Shown here piece by piece: positions 1 through 13,700 of a DNA stretch of 64,000 nt. The stretch spans positions 8,071,710 to 8,135,709 of the forward strand of contig NC_050473.1 in NCBI RefSeq assembly GCF_013373865.1, written 5' to 3'. How positions within the stretch are numbered: the stretch's first letter is position 1; the number at the start of each line of letters is the position of its first letter. The notes under the pieces were generated by a model, which did not search any database, was not told where the DNA came from, and was given only the letters and a program-made list of their open reading frames with translations. A program made the position numbers and the translations under genes. Source of the stretch: Monomorium pharaonis (Eukaryota > Arthropoda > Insecta > Hymenoptera > Formicidae).

Positions 1-1440
1 ATAGCTGGGGATAAAAATGGAATGCGTGTCGATTTATATAACGCGCATCTTGCAGCGTAAACATTATCTCTACATGGTCTCACGTGTACTATTCCACGAC
101 ACGTAGCATCGATAGCGTTTTCCTCGGCGCCATTATTGTTGGATCTTCGCCTCATCTCGAAGTGGCTCGTCCATTATTGAAAGAACAATAGCTCGCGGCT
201 GCGAGAGAAGTCGGGAAAACGCAGACGCATAGCGAAAGGACGAGCTACTCCCGAGTTTGGAGCACCCTTGGTGATCGTTTTGTTTCTCGATCGCTCGTTA
301 CTTGTACCCTCGACAGATCTAGCACGAACGTACGTAAAATATAGATCGATTCTATGTTTTGTCACTCCCCAAGAGATAGACATCATCTCAGCTGAGCAAT
401 CACAAAGATTTATTATGTAAAATTATACTTTTTTTATTATTTTACAAATGTTAAGTACATAAAATATGTACTATGGCCAAGTGTCCTGTAATACTATGAC
501 CATCTTTTGCCTAAAAATTGTGAAAAATAGCCAATGTTTACATTTTAATAGTTTAATAATATAAAATTCTCATTATTTTCTCTTTAATGTCGATTAATGT
601 AATAGTGTTACATGCCTTAAGCTTCAGTAAAGTAACGTACTAAACGCTATTAAAAATAATAAAAATAAAAGTATGTTTTTTGCATCTTAAAAAGCTATGG
701 CCATAATATCTGAGTTTACTATATAATTTTTTACATAATAATTTTGTAAAAATAAATAAATAAGTCATTGAAAAATTATTAACTATTTAGTAAAACAATT
801 CTTTTTCTTGTTTCTATAAAAAGTAATAAAAATTAAAATTTATACATTTATAACTGCTGTCTGTCTTGTGTAATAATACGAGCAATATTTATGTAATTAA
901 GTTTCTTAAATAAACACGTATTGACGCGGTCTAAACGCGTGCGACAATATTAACTAATTATCGCGTCAATTGCACAGTGTTCGCGTTCGCATTTACTTGG
1001 CACTTCCTACCCCCTCAGAGATGCTCAATGCCGTGACAGTTAATACCCGCTATCGATCCCTCTACAACTGGTTCCGTAATCGGCCATTATCAACGTTAGT
1101 ACTTCGTCTGTGTGCTTCCGGTTTCTGGTAAACTCGAGTGGATTTACAGGACGGTGGGATTGCACCGGCGTGTTTTCCGCGAAAATAAAATCCAGTTTAG
1201 ACCGCAAGTCATTGTTGTGAGTAGCCGCAGCCAGGGGTACTTGTCGTTCAGAAAGTGGAGATCAAGTAACGACGCATTCCACCTCGTTGACGGAAATTAC
1301 ACCGGTCAGTACACGTCGGTCCAATTACGAAGACTAGGATGCGGTAATTTGGGGAGGGATGTGGGTCTCGGAGGCTGTGAGTTGTAATCGGATTACACTT
1401 TGAGAGTACCGTAATCCAAAGTCCCCTCTCCCTTTCTCAT
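1..1440. other. non-coding block, left edge
   Basis: Positions 1-400 and 960-1440 are mixed-composition, CpG-containing DNA; 400-960 is strongly AT-rich with many A and T runs. A frame of about 90 codons at 1112-1387 has no clear splice sites or recognisable motif and is of chance length for this composition. I see no gene, RNA or mobile element here. It is probably intron or intergenic sequence. Confidence 0.6.
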
Positions 1441-1458
1441 TCTCTCTCTCTCTCTCTC
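1441..1458. repeat. (TC)9 microsatellite
   Basis: A pure TC dinucleotide run that passes directly into a short CACACAC stretch. It sits in a pyrimidine-rich tract that begins near 1422. Confidence 0.95.
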
Positions 1459-1969
1459 ACACACGCTCGCTCTCTTGCAAACAATTAAATTTCGTGGTAT
1501 TGGCCATATCTCTGGCTATTCTCCAGAACACACGAGCCACCTCCTTTACGCGGCCATTTGACTTTTATGACGCAGCACTCGGGAGGCAGAATCGTGGAGT
1601 TGAATTCAACGAGGTAGGATAAGCAAACCAATATTTCGCGCGACTGTGTGTAGGTTACAGAAGGTCCCCTGGATTACAAAGCACTGACCTAGCAATCCTT
1701 CGCCTCTACCTGCTTCTGGTGCATCGCAGTATCCAGATTACTGAGCAACATCCTTTGAGAGAAAAAGCAAAGTAAAACTGAAGCACAGAGGAAGGAAAAA
1801 GAGAGAAAGAAAAAAAGAAAATAGGTAAAAGATCCGAGATAACGATCGCAAAAACAATTGGATATTGTAATATTACGTATCAAATAAAGATTAAAATTAC
1901 CTGCCTTTGTGAGCCTTCAGTAAAATTATAAAAATCCAGTAAATTAGGGCGATATTACTTCCTATTTAA

Positions 1970-1976
<7 letters not shown>

Positions 1977-2018
<42 letters not shown>
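1977..2018. repeat. (AG)21 microsatellite
   Basis: A pure AG run of 42 nt preceded by an imperfect purine lead-in (AGAGAAAGAG) from 1971. Flanking DNA is AT-rich. A likely length-polymorphic locus. Confidence 0.98.
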
Positions 2019-2022
<4 letters not shown>

Positions 2023-5000
2023 TTACGAGCCCCTATAGACGCCCCGTATAAAAAAAAATGTAATTTTTATAACGTATCTTTCCTTACATACATAATAAAG
2101 TAGCACATTTTTAATAAGTTCATTATATCCATGGTTGCACAAATATAATGTTCTACAATTGATTGTATTACGAGCGAATGTGCGATACCTCGAATAAATA
2201 AAGATGTAAATGCAAAATTACAAATACCCTGGAAAGAAAATTCGTTCGAGCGAGATGCTTCGTCGAATACAAAAGGACGAATACGACGGACGCGGAATAA
2301 AATCTAAGCGTCCCTCTCTCGCGAGGAATTCTGTGTTGCGTCCCTTCGGGAGCGAAAAGGGTTGGATGTCGCTTGACTACGATACGCTAGTAAAGCGTTA
2401 CTGTCGAAAAGACTAGCGCGCGAACATGTCGGGCGTGTATTTCCGCATCAAAACCGGAACAGCGTCGTATCGGAAGATCGAGAGCATCGCGAAAAGAAAG
2501 AACACTCTGCGTTATGTACATAGGTACGAACATCTGGTACGACTCGCGAGTTAACAACGGTCGAATAAATTCTCGGCGATATTTTCAATCCCGCACCAGA
2601 AGCTTGTCGAAAGCGGGGAGGGGGGGGAGGGGGGAGGTTCTGAACGGAATTCTCGCAAAACGCGAAAAGTCACACAAATGCAACAGAAAAGCTCGACGTT
2701 ACATACAATGGCGGAAGGATTTACATAAGAACGGGAGCTTAAAGCATAAAACGATTCCGATCCGCGGGGATGCAGCGCTGTAACATGTTTATTACGTCTT
2801 TATTTGTGTCACTATAGCAGGGAAAAAAGAGACGCGTGGTATACAGAGTATTTGTAAAAATCTTGATATATTCATAAATCTTCTTTTATATAAATATAAA
2901 GAATTAGTATAAAATTGCACGATCACGTAATTGTCAGCTACAAAATTTTAACGTTAATCATATATATTTTTGAAATATTGCTGATACACAAAATAAGATG
3001 TTACTTGTTAAGAATTTTTATGTTACTTATTTCTCATTTCATTCATATTTTTGTCACTAAATGTTGCTTATATTAAATAAAAATACTAAAACAAAAAATA
3101 TAAATGTATTATTATATCAAGTAAAAATATACAGATTATAAAAATTAAGATATAGTACGATTTAGGCGATCGATACTCTGAAAAAATAAATTATGTTGCA
3201 TGTAGATTTGCTTGAATTTAATATGAATCAAACTTCAATGAGGTTAATGAAGCATTCTGTGCAATTTTATTGTTCACGCATGCTGCTCGTGCTACGCGTT
3301 ATCGCGATCGAAAATCGCTGTTATGCTAAACTCGTCTTTTTACGCGTGTCTTCGCGCGTGATTTCTGTTACGTTAAGAAAGGTCTTCGATCGACAAGTCG
3401 GCAGCTGCCGGCTCAAAGCTAGTTCTAGTAACCCGATTCAGGCAGATTGCCCGAATTGAATATCGGGATTAAATCCGACTCCGGGCTATCTCCGTATAAC
3501 GGAAGTTCCCAGGCTGTAACTTGGCTCAGAGATCTCGCCGGCAGAGTTCACTTCGCGAGATAGTCCCTCGTTCGCGGATCGAATCCCGGCGATCTTATCC
3601 GATAGCTACGCACAGTTCTCGTGCCGCCTCCGTAATGAGCATTAAATCCGATTTGCGGTAGCTCGAAGTAAACTGATAATAAACTAATGGAAACGAAATA
3701 AATCGCGCGCTTTAGGTCGGCGACCGTGAACCTAATTTGCGCAGTTCTTCTATCTCGCAACGCGGTTTTGATACCTCAAAACAACTCATGCAAATCCACC
3801 GCCCGAAAATCGGATTGCAATTTTAACTGTCCTTTCCTGTAAACCTGCAAATCTCTCGTTTTTAAATTGTCTCGCATTTTGTCGCATGCGATTTAATATA
3901 TTTAAAACGAACACCGTAACTCTTTCACTTTTGCCGTTAAACGAATTTGTAGAATGTTATTATTGCGGAGGATTATAGAGAACGTTACGAGGGAAAAATT
4001 AAACGTTTTATTTAAACACTTCTATTGTTTTGTGTCTCGTTTCTCTATTTTTAAGTATTTCATTCAAAAATCTGAAATAAAAATAAGTAAGTTCGTTCGA
4101 AGACATTTGCCGATCAGAAGCATTTTGAATAACTGCAGCAGAAGCATTTTATTCTGCTGCAGGAGGGATGCACTGTTGCCGTCGGTTCAATGATCTCGAA
4201 AGCCGACGTCATAATGGTAAAAAGCAACGCTTTTCCTTACGTGTATACTATATCCAATGTCGCTCGACCCACTTCGCCTCGCATAACAGGCGATGCAAAT
4301 TTTTGTCGCGCCGCGCGATCGCGAATGTTATTGCCTCGCGGTCTACTTCCGAGGCAAATACCGCGACATTCTTTACGGACGAGAACGCGCGCGAAAACTT
4401 CGCAAACAAGATATAAGCGCCGACCGTAGATACCGCGACGGTACCACGGGATTTCACGACCCTCCATCACGATTTAGTCGCCCGTCAATTTTTTACGACT
4501 GAACAGGTGCGCTGAAAGCTCACAAGCAGTAAGTTTGAGCTTTCGTTATTATTGCATCTTTCTTTCCGCCACAACATAGTGAACGAAATTAGAAACGGGC
4601 AATTTCTTAGTCCCGTTACGCAAATAAGATCTTACTGATCTATTTTCATAAGTCTATGTTATGTTGGTTCGCAGATTCCAACTGCGTCAAAAACGTAAGC
4701 TCGAATGATACAAGAATCAAATAAAAATCTTGATAGATTCTTTTTAAAAAGAATATATCATAAATATATATAGAGAAATTATATTTTTCAGCAGAAATTT
4801 TATATATATAGAAAACCGTATATATATAACTCAATTAAAACTTGAAAAGAGTCAATAAGTACTCATAGCAGATCTTAGTGGTTAAAGGCTTAAATAATAC
4901 TTTTGGTATGGTTTTATAATAAACACACAGAATAAAACTTATTTCCTAAACGATTCAGAATTACAACAGTTTTGTAACTTCCTTTTTAAAAAAAAATCCT

Positions 5001-5884
5001 TTCTCCTACGACAGACTAAGAAGTAGACAGGTAAGAAAATAGCGCAGAAGGAAAGGCGATACGCTTTGTATGCAACTTACAATTTTTCCGCGAGCACGCT
5101 CCCGTTATTCAAACTGTGTCCGATTATTTCGTGAAGCCGGATTATTTACTTTTATCCGAAGACGAAAGAGAGGAAGATTCATCCCATCCTCCCATCGTAC
5201 CTTCCCCTAACGTAGTCAAGTTGCGAGACGTAGTGAAGTTGGAGGAAGGGGAGGAGAACGGATTTTAGCGGATTAGAAACTCAGCTTGCTCTTTTTCGTA
5301 ATGACATAGGCAGGGAGGACTCCTCTGCCTCGACGAGGAAACGCGATCGCGCGAGTTGGCAAACGCGATGCGAAACGCGCGTCGTCAGGCGGCGGAAGAG
5401 GAAGGCCTGAAAAGTGGGGAAAAGATGGGAGGGAGGAGAGAGTATGGCGATGCATATACATAGCGAATGCACACGAACTCCATCCGCGAGATACTCGGAT
5501 ACGTCCCAAGTACATGCGCGATTCGCAAAACTTTCAAGTTTGGAAACTTACCAATGGGTAAATGGTGATGGTAGCTGCGACGACTTACCTTACGAAGAAG
5601 AGGACAACGCGTCGTCCCATAGCCTGGCGTTGTATTTTAAAACTTGGCAACTACGGCTTTTAAGGATTTTCTGCAGCGCCTAGTGGAATTCCTCGCGGGA
5701 CTGCCAAAAGTCTCGAGGGTGTAAGTGACGTCTTCATCTACGCGTGAATACGCGTGCCCTGAAACATATCGGAAATGTCAAAATCAATCGTTGCGAGAAA
5801 ATAATATAATATATACCGGGGTAACATGTACTCAAGGATTTTTATATAGAAAGCAAAACTCTGGCAAAGAAAGTGTCACGGGCG
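2019..5884. other. non-coding block
   Basis: Alternating AT-rich (2020-2200, 2800-3180, 4640-5040) and CpG-rich (2220-2790, 3240-3780, 4160-4500, 5100-5720) DNA. Overlapping frames on both strands around 4168-4502 are typical of stop-poor GC-rich sequence, not of genes. A G-rich tract lies at 2615-2637 and is listed separately. No exon with two convincing splice sites was found. GTAAGT donor-like strings occur at 4531 and 5719 without supporting coding sequence upstream. Confidence 0.5.
2615..2637 (+). other. G-quadruplex-capable G tract
   Basis: G runs of 4, 8, 6 and 2 separated by single A residues. This satisfies a generous four-tract quadruplex pattern on the plus strand, because the run of eight can supply two tracts. 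Confidence 0.6.
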
Positions 5885-6168
5885 TCCGATGTCAATTTGA
5901 TTCTCCATGAAATATGTTGTTAAATACAAAAATCAAAGAGACCGTATTCTTTTAATGTGCGGAATTTCATGTTTAGAGATGGTATTTTAAAAAAGTTTTT
6001 TCTTTTATATCTCTGACGATATTCGCTCCGAAAGGTGTAAGAATCGTTTTTTTTTCCCCGAAGAGGTGTTTCACCCTCTAAACATGAAATTCCGCATTAA
6101 AAAAATACGTGTCTCTTTGATTTTTGTGTTCAATAACATATTTCATGGAGAATCAAATTGGCGTCGGA
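5885..6168. mobile_element. 284-bp foldback / MITE-like element
   Basis: The left arm (5885-5978) and right arm (6076-6168) are inverted copies of roughly 93 bp at about 90 percent identity. Both contain TTTGATTCTCCATGAAATAT in the appropriate orientation and end internally at GTTTAGAG / CTCTAAAC. The ~97-bp loop carries an imperfect direct repeat (CCGAAAGGTGT at 6028-6038 and CCGAAGAGGTGT at 6058-6069). No open frame is present, so if mobile it is non-autonomous. A target-site duplication is not obvious, so the superfamily is unassigned. It could alternatively be a hairpin-RNA locus. Confidence 0.75.
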
Positions 6169-9100
6169 TGACTTCCCTTGTGAGTTAAATATCAAAGAAA
6201 ATAAGTTAAAATTTTGCAAAACATAAGGCAAATGTCTCAGTAAACGGGCATGTAATAATGGAGAGCCAAGCTTATTAAATTTTTATAAGAATTCACAATA
6301 TAAAATAATCACAATATAAAGTATAATATTTAAAATAACCTACATTACATAAATTATATAAAGTATTTAAATTATTATATAATTAAATTTTAAAATGTTA
6401 TAAAAATATATTTAAAATTAATAAGTTTCCGGGTATAGAGACGTTCGGTCACTAAGATATTTATCTCCCGTTAGAAATTTACGTCAGTTTGTTAAAAAAA
6501 AAAGTGACATGCCTCTGTATCAAATCGACAAGAAAATTGATAAGACCAGAATTATTTTTAGAAGAAGGAACATGTAACATTTCATATCGCAAAAATAATT
6601 TATAGCGCAATAATAGAAAATTAAGGAATAAATCATTGTTTGCCAGAACTTCGTTGTTAATTGTTAAACGGAATATCTTGATTATTCTATCTCAAAGGCG
6701 AAACTTCGCAATATTCTTCGCGGAGTTTACTAGCTAAAAGAATAACACTTCTCCTTTGATCAATATTTTAAAGATAAGCAACAAAGTAGTCCGAAAGTTT
6801 ACACAAAAATATATATGCGCGATATACGAATACATTATAAATGGTAATGTTGTGTCCTGTTAAGCTTTAAAATTTTTACGTTCCCGGAACAGACACTGAA
6901 ATCGATAGAACTACCCGGCGAGGACCGAAATGCAATAAATATATGGTCTCGCACTCGGGGGAACAAAGTTGGAAACGAAGACAATTGCGCGATAAATTAT
7001 TCATGCGTCTATTGTCACGTGAGCCAATCAGGCTGCGTTGACGGCCGACGTTTCACTAATGTATGGTCCATCGTGATCAACGCGCGCGCATTCAACGACA
7101 TTCAAAATCGTGTACGTTTCCGTTGGCCGTTTTGGAAGTACAGGCTTTCGCGGAGCGGGACGATCTGCATAAATTATGCAACCATTAACTTCGTACGTGG
7201 CCGCTCGTTCGGCCTCGTTTCGTCGTACCGAAAATTCGAGGACCGGCGCAAGCTCTAACTTTATTCATTTATACACTTGCGATCGTTATCTGCATTTCAC
7301 GCTTCAAATTTCACTACTCTGCTTTCATCGGACATTACGCATTCAGAAGAACTACGAGTTCTGACAAACGCGAGAGGCAAACCGCGAAGCCCCCCCAAAA
7401 AATTGATATTCCATAAGTGCATCAAATAAATGCGATAAATCAAACTTCCGAGCCAGCCCGAATTACGAAGGAGCATTTAAAAAACTGTGACGTGTTAAAA
7501 CTTTTTAAAGGAATGATATATTTGTCCGGACGTTTCGATACGCGGAAATAGTATCGATGGCATTTAGTGGAGAGGCCCCTGTAAATAACTCGCAATGCCA
7601 AGCCATAATTTTCCAACGCGGGAAGAGCCCGTGGCCGTTAATATCGACCGACAAAGCTCCCAATATGTATGCAATCAAGGGGAAGTCGATCGTTTCCAAA
7701 CTATCGAAGAAGAATGTGACGGGGTGTGACAAGAAAATTGCTTTTAAACCACAGTCGCATCCGCGGCTACCTGTTGGAACTCATTGCACTTTTCGCGCCC
7801 TTGTCCCTCGGCTTCTTCGCCCATTTCTTACGGGATGTACTCGGACAAGATCGATTCTCATATACCTCATGAACGGACTCCTTCCGATCATTGTCTACGT
7901 TTTCTCATTGAGTTCTCATAACTTCTTCCGATAAAGTGGGATTTATTACTCTACTTTGAAATAAACGGTTCGATTTAAAGGAGAAAAACAGTAATCAAAG
8001 ACGAAGAAATTTAAAATAATGGAACGGTATGTTTCAAGTGTATGATGGTGGATTTATAAAACAAATTGTTATAAAGAACATATTTTTCTTACTGGAATAA
8101 AATAAAGTCTAAATTAACAATGTCTAAAGTATATTTAACAATTTAATTTTCTAGATACACCGTTGTTGATTTTTAATCGTGTTATAAACCAATTAATTAA
8201 TTATATAATATAAAATTGTAATTGTAATTGTAGTATCAGTAAATTTGTTAAATTGAGCGCGTCAAAAAGATTCTTAGCTTAATATTCATCGATTACACGA
8301 GTACATTTCTCATCGAGTGCAAAACTGGGACAATAATTGATGATTTATTGAACTTTAGAACTAATAATTTTTCAGAATTTACGCGCGGGCAACGAAGCAT
8401 GCATTCGGGAGAGAAAGAAAAACGTGTTCCCCTTTCCTCTTTTACACACAACTGTAAAAGATTATCACTTTGCGGGCAAAATTATTTTTTCGGGCTCGAT
8501 TAACATTTAATTAAGTAACGCAAAGTTTTACTCTACACGCCTGTATAATATAACTTCGTAATGCGAGAAGCGCATTAGGAGGGACATGAATTTCTTGGCC
8601 ACAGCGGGTTCACATAGAGATGCAGCGAGTTTACGTTCGACGTAGCATTGCGGCCTCATTTGCTTCTAATGTGGCGAGATATCAGAGAAATGAAGCGCTT
8701 GCGGATCGTAATCTGGCCGAGCTAACCACTGGATTGAAACGCGCACATCCGTCCTCATGCCGATATTCTATGAAACTCTCCCCTTTCCCACGCATCATTA
8801 CAACATCAAGGCTCCCCTGGCGACGAGTTAACGGTAGCGTCTTTCGTTTCTACATCGCATACTCTACTTAATTTCCACTCACAGGTAGAAAGATACAAAT
8901 TTTTCATCGTTTTTTGACATTACATCGTCAAGGCGGGAAAAACAAAACAAAAATGAAGAAAGGAAAAAGAGAAATGAAGACAGGGAAGAAACGAGATGGA
9001 AAGAACGGCGCCGCGAAGAGAGGTCGCGAATTTAATGAGACGACACGCCCCTGCTTGATCCTGCGCGAAAAGCTGAGTCGAGTTCGGTACGGTTAAGAGC

Positions 9101-10740
9101 GTCATACTTTCCAATAAGCACTCCGACACTCTCTTTCTTTCTATTTTTCAAGCGCTCGTAAGTTGGATATTACGATCTCCGTGCGATCGCGTTAAGAGCT
9201 CCGACTTCTGCGCGCGTCGACGCCTTGAAAAATCGAACATTTACCGAATTGAACGTCGGAGCTGCATTGTCGTTATTGGTACATCCGGCGTACGTAGTAC
9301 GAGCGTGTACACATCGAAAGAGGAGAGTGTCTTTGTCCTCATGATACGGCCCGACGAGCAAACATATATGACGGATGAAAGATCCGGAGAGAGAATTTCG
9401 CGAATATTAAACCGTACTTGCAAATCTCCAACAAGTTCTGTATGGAGTCTGCCTCTATGGATTGTCAGGATCTGACAATCTGTATTATTATTCCTCAAGA
9501 GTCATTTCCATTTCACGTCGAACTCGACGATCCTTCTTTTTCTCCAAATAAAACTTTCAGAGTTGCAAGAACAATAAAATGAAGGGAACAAGTTATTTTA
9601 TTACTCATTTTCTTAAACAGAGCCACGAAATGATCACGAACAGTCGATTTCACTCAAATTGATAGGAAAATAGAGAATAAAAACGAAGGAGTTGGAGTGA
9701 AATTCTGAAAAATGCCTGAAGATTCGAAAGATGGATAGAATATGATGAAGAAAATTTGAGAGATAATTGCGATTCAACAGAGAATTGAGTCTCGCAAGAT
9801 AAAAATTACAAAGGGAAAAAATTCGTGTGCTGAGACTGAAACACTTTCTCTTTATCTCGGATCAATTCTACATCAATTTTTTTTCTTTTCAAATGCAAAG
9901 AGCTTCTTCGTAATTAATGTGGCTGCTCTGAAAAGTTTCAAAATTAATTGTTGCTTTTTCGGGTCGTATATCATCCGGAGGGATTACGTGTACTTCGCAT
10001 AAACTTCGCGTCACAAATCCGACATGGCACGCTACGCTAAGCAACAGAAACAAACGCCGCCGTGTAAAGCAAGTACAAAAGGCATGAATAAATCACCGGG
10101 GCGGGGTTGGAAGTTTGCGGGGTCGAAAGAAAACTTTTCATAGGGCGGGTCGTCGATTTCTAACGTGAAGGTAACTCACCGGGGCAAATTCAAGGTACGC
10201 CGCGCTAGCACAACACAATTTTTACACAAACACGATCGTAATTCCCATTCGCGATCGCGCGCGCTTATTCGTTCCAGTAAATATATAGTGGTATTCGAGA
10301 AGGTAGCGTCGTTCGTAAGTGCCTTCCGATTCCACTTGCGCCAAAAGTAATTGGAAAACGTTTCATCACATAGGAAGCCGGCGGCACAAAAATCGTGGGA
10401 ATCGGAACTCATCGAACCACTGAACCCTCGTAAGATCGCTTAATGCGTCCAGAGATGAGGAATATCTGCTGTGCATCCGGTTATCTCATGCTTTTCATTA
10501 AAACAGCAATTACTAATGATCTTTGACTTTAGTTAAATAAATGTCAAATTAAATAAAAGCAACATTTGCAATAATTTAGTACCGCGTTCCATTTGGGCGA
10601 GTACAAACCGACTATTAACACACACAATATAAAACAAATTATGTTTACGTAAGTTAAGTTTAACAGTTGTTAGTTAAATTAATTGACTTATGGACATATT
10701 GAACAATGTCAATATATATATATAAGAAAGTAACTTAATA
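6169..10740. other. non-coding block
   Basis: AT-rich at 6280-6860, 8000-8350, 9540-9900 and 10480-10740, with CpG-rich blocks at 6890-7260, 7500-7930, 8560-9500 and 10000-10450. A short (AATTGT)n run lies near 8211-8235. A 125-codon frame at 7557-7934 and its antisense shadow lie in a CpG-rich segment and show no motif. A GTAAGT donor-like string at 10314 follows an open frame but has no convincing acceptor partner. No gene is supported. Confidence 0.5.
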
Positions 10741-10764
10741 AAAATGAAATATATTTCATTTTTC
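10741..10764. repeat. 24-bp perfect palindrome
   Basis: The half-site AAAAATGAAATA is followed immediately by its exact reverse complement, with no loop. It lies in AT-rich DNA. It could be a cruciform-prone site or a dimer binding site; no function is assigned. Confidence 0.9.
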
Positions 10765-13700
10765 TTATAGTTGGCTTATCTGCTAGAAATAAAATATTAT
10801 ATCACTATATTTAAATAAAGATTTGTTTCAGCGAAATAAATTTATATCCCACAAATGAACGCTTAAGTATCTTTTTTCAGAGCACATTATAGATACGTTC
10901 ATTGATATGTTTACTTAAATTACAAATAATTATAGTATATGTATAAAAACAGGAAACAAGCTTCAAGTCCTAATGATAGTTACAGAAAAAGTTCGATTTA
11001 CGTTTTGATGTAACCGAGGAAAGAAAAACCTGCCACAAACGTACTAACATAATGCACATAACCCAATTTTGGGAACAAATTGACTAAATCAAATCTTGAC
11101 CTAACCGCATCCAATGTTATTTTGCAAACAGAACAGACAAGCAGAGAGGAGAAAAGTTTTGAATACAAGGCAGTTCTACGTAACAGTTTCGCCCGGGTCG
11201 GGCTTCGAGCGAGAAGAACTACCATTTTTCACACTGTAAACTGTAGGTACTATGAGTGAGAGAAATGTAGATACTCTGTAGATAGTACAGCTTTTGTCCG
11301 AAAAAAAATGGTGCTTCTTCGCGGGAGGCTGACCCGAAAAAAAATTGTATTTTAAAACTACCGCCGAAAAAAAATGGTGTTTCAAAATCCTCCTCGCTTC
11401 CACCCGTATTTCGCGCTCTGTTGCGAGGATAGTGCGCATTCATTCCCTTTTTTGGTATGCTCGCTTTAGGATTCTTATTCGATTTCCACGCGCGGGCGCG
11501 GCTAACTCTTTCCCCCAAAGAGCAAAGTTTACGTGGCGAATTACGCAAATGGACAGTCGCAATCGGGCCGAACAAACTAACTCGTGCGAGGATATCCAAT
11601 CGCGTCGTAGGCGGATTGCTAAGGGATTAGACCATTCCTAGAAATGAATGCGGGCTCTTCAATTCGCTATAAATCATACGCTCGGTTACCCTATCACGGC
11701 GGTGATCCACTTTGACTTTGAGAATTTCTCTACGATGCGCGCCGAACGGGGAAGCCTCTCGAGTTTACGATCATCAGGAAACTAGGCCTCTCCCTCGCAT
11801 ACATTTTCCACGGTAGAATCGTCATCGTCGTCGATACGCTCTTGCTATTCCAACCGCGGGCTGAAAAGAACACTCGAAGCCCGGACCTTCCGCTAAACGA
11901 ATCTTTAGGTATAATTACCGTTAGACGAAAAATCCTTGAGGGAATGCTGGGCACGTTGTCCAGCCGCCCGACTGACGGACGGCAAACGTGATTTTCATTC
12001 CGGAACACGGCGCTCTCTGACGAAACGCGTCTTTTTTCGCGCCGCAATGAAACTTCTCATGCATGAGGCGTGCCGGGTCATTAATTTGTCATACGCAATC
12101 ACGACGTCTGTAAAAAGTAAACTATCCGGTCGTTGTGTATCCGTACAGGCTTTATGCAAGGACGGGTAGACGAGAAATGTGAACTATGTCCACAAATAAT
12201 CCCTAACACAGGCTCTCTCTCTCTCTCCCAAACTTATGTAGCTCGCGACCTATTTTTTTTTCAAACTGCAAACATCCGCGAGCCATTTGGCTTTACGGAT
12301 TACGAAAAAGTAAGAAGAGGAGATAAATTGATTATTTATTTGTTTCACTCCCATACCTCTTTTTAATTTTTTTATTAAATCTGATTTTATACATCTTTTC
12401 AAAATATGTATATGAAGAATAAAGATATTAAAAAAGCACATATTTCATATTTCTACTCATATTTTTCTCATCAAAGCGAATCATTCTCATAGGCAAAAAG
12501 TTTAATAAGTAATTTATTTCGAAATTCGAATCCATATATGGCTATTTTATACATGGTTATTTTTATAGCTATTTTTCAGCTATAGCTGAAAAATTGTTCG
12601 CAACCTATACTTTGAGAATTCCTGCCTCAGCATAAGTGGAATATTTTCTGCCGCGATAAAAAAATATTTTAAGTAAGGGATTTTTGTAGGTCATAATATT
12701 TATCTCTTTTTACGAGTTATTCAATTACATAAAACATTATCTTCAGTACTTTTTGCCCTGCGTATCTCTGTTCGGTAAATTGCGTATATTTCGCCGTAAC
12801 GCAATTGCGAGAGGCGATCTCGCTGTCAATAACAAATATAGTTCTTATAAACGACATGTACCGCGCGCGCGTGTACATACGAGCGAAAGCACGGTGGAAG
12901 CTCATCCCTTTTTTTTTTTTAGAAAGAAAGAGAATGGATCAATTCTACTCTGTTTGTTTTTGAACATGATGGGAATTTATGGCAGAGAGTACGCCAGCCT
13001 TCTCGCGCAGCAGATGGTTACAGCACGACGCCGAGATAAGACCAAGACAAATTCTCCGCGGTGGTGGCAAGAAGAAGAAAAAAAGGGGAAGGATGGAGAG
13101 ACGCGAGGTGAAACGACACGAAAATTCGTCACGGAAAAGATCGATGTGGCGTAAACGCCACCGCGCGCGGCGACGCTCTCGTTAGGAATCCACTTTCTTC
13201 ATCCTCAGCGAAGAAAGTCTCGATTTTATCCGCTTGAGAAAATGTACTCCGTAACAACGGTCTGATGACGGCATTTAATAACGTCGGGCGAGCACGACGG
13301 TTTCAATCCTTCGGCGAAGACACGTTACTAAAGCTGAAACAAGATCGTTAGGAAAATCGAACGCGTCCAATCCTGTATCCGTTCACATTTTTATCCTTTG
13401 ACTATTTCCTCGCGTTAAATAATCCCGATTTAATTCTTGAACAATAATTAATCTTGTTGCAGACAATTTTAATGTATTTCTAATTTTACGTATTTATTTT
13501 GTTTTCCAAAAGTTTTTTAAAAGTATCCAAGACATCTTTAAAATCACACTCTTCTTCAAAATTTGTTGCGCAGTTTCTACTATTATTTCTCCTTTTGTTT
13601 CATAGCAAAATGATGGTATTACGTATACAAGCGCTTCTTTTTACAACGTCGTTTACTTACAACTGCACTTAAATGAACAAGCTTTCCGACAAATAAAACA

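Noticed and set aside
3500..3600. tRNA-like strings (TTGGCTCAGAG and GGATCGAATCCCGG)
   Set aside because: They resemble A and B boxes, but the T stem does not pair and no acceptor stem can be formed.
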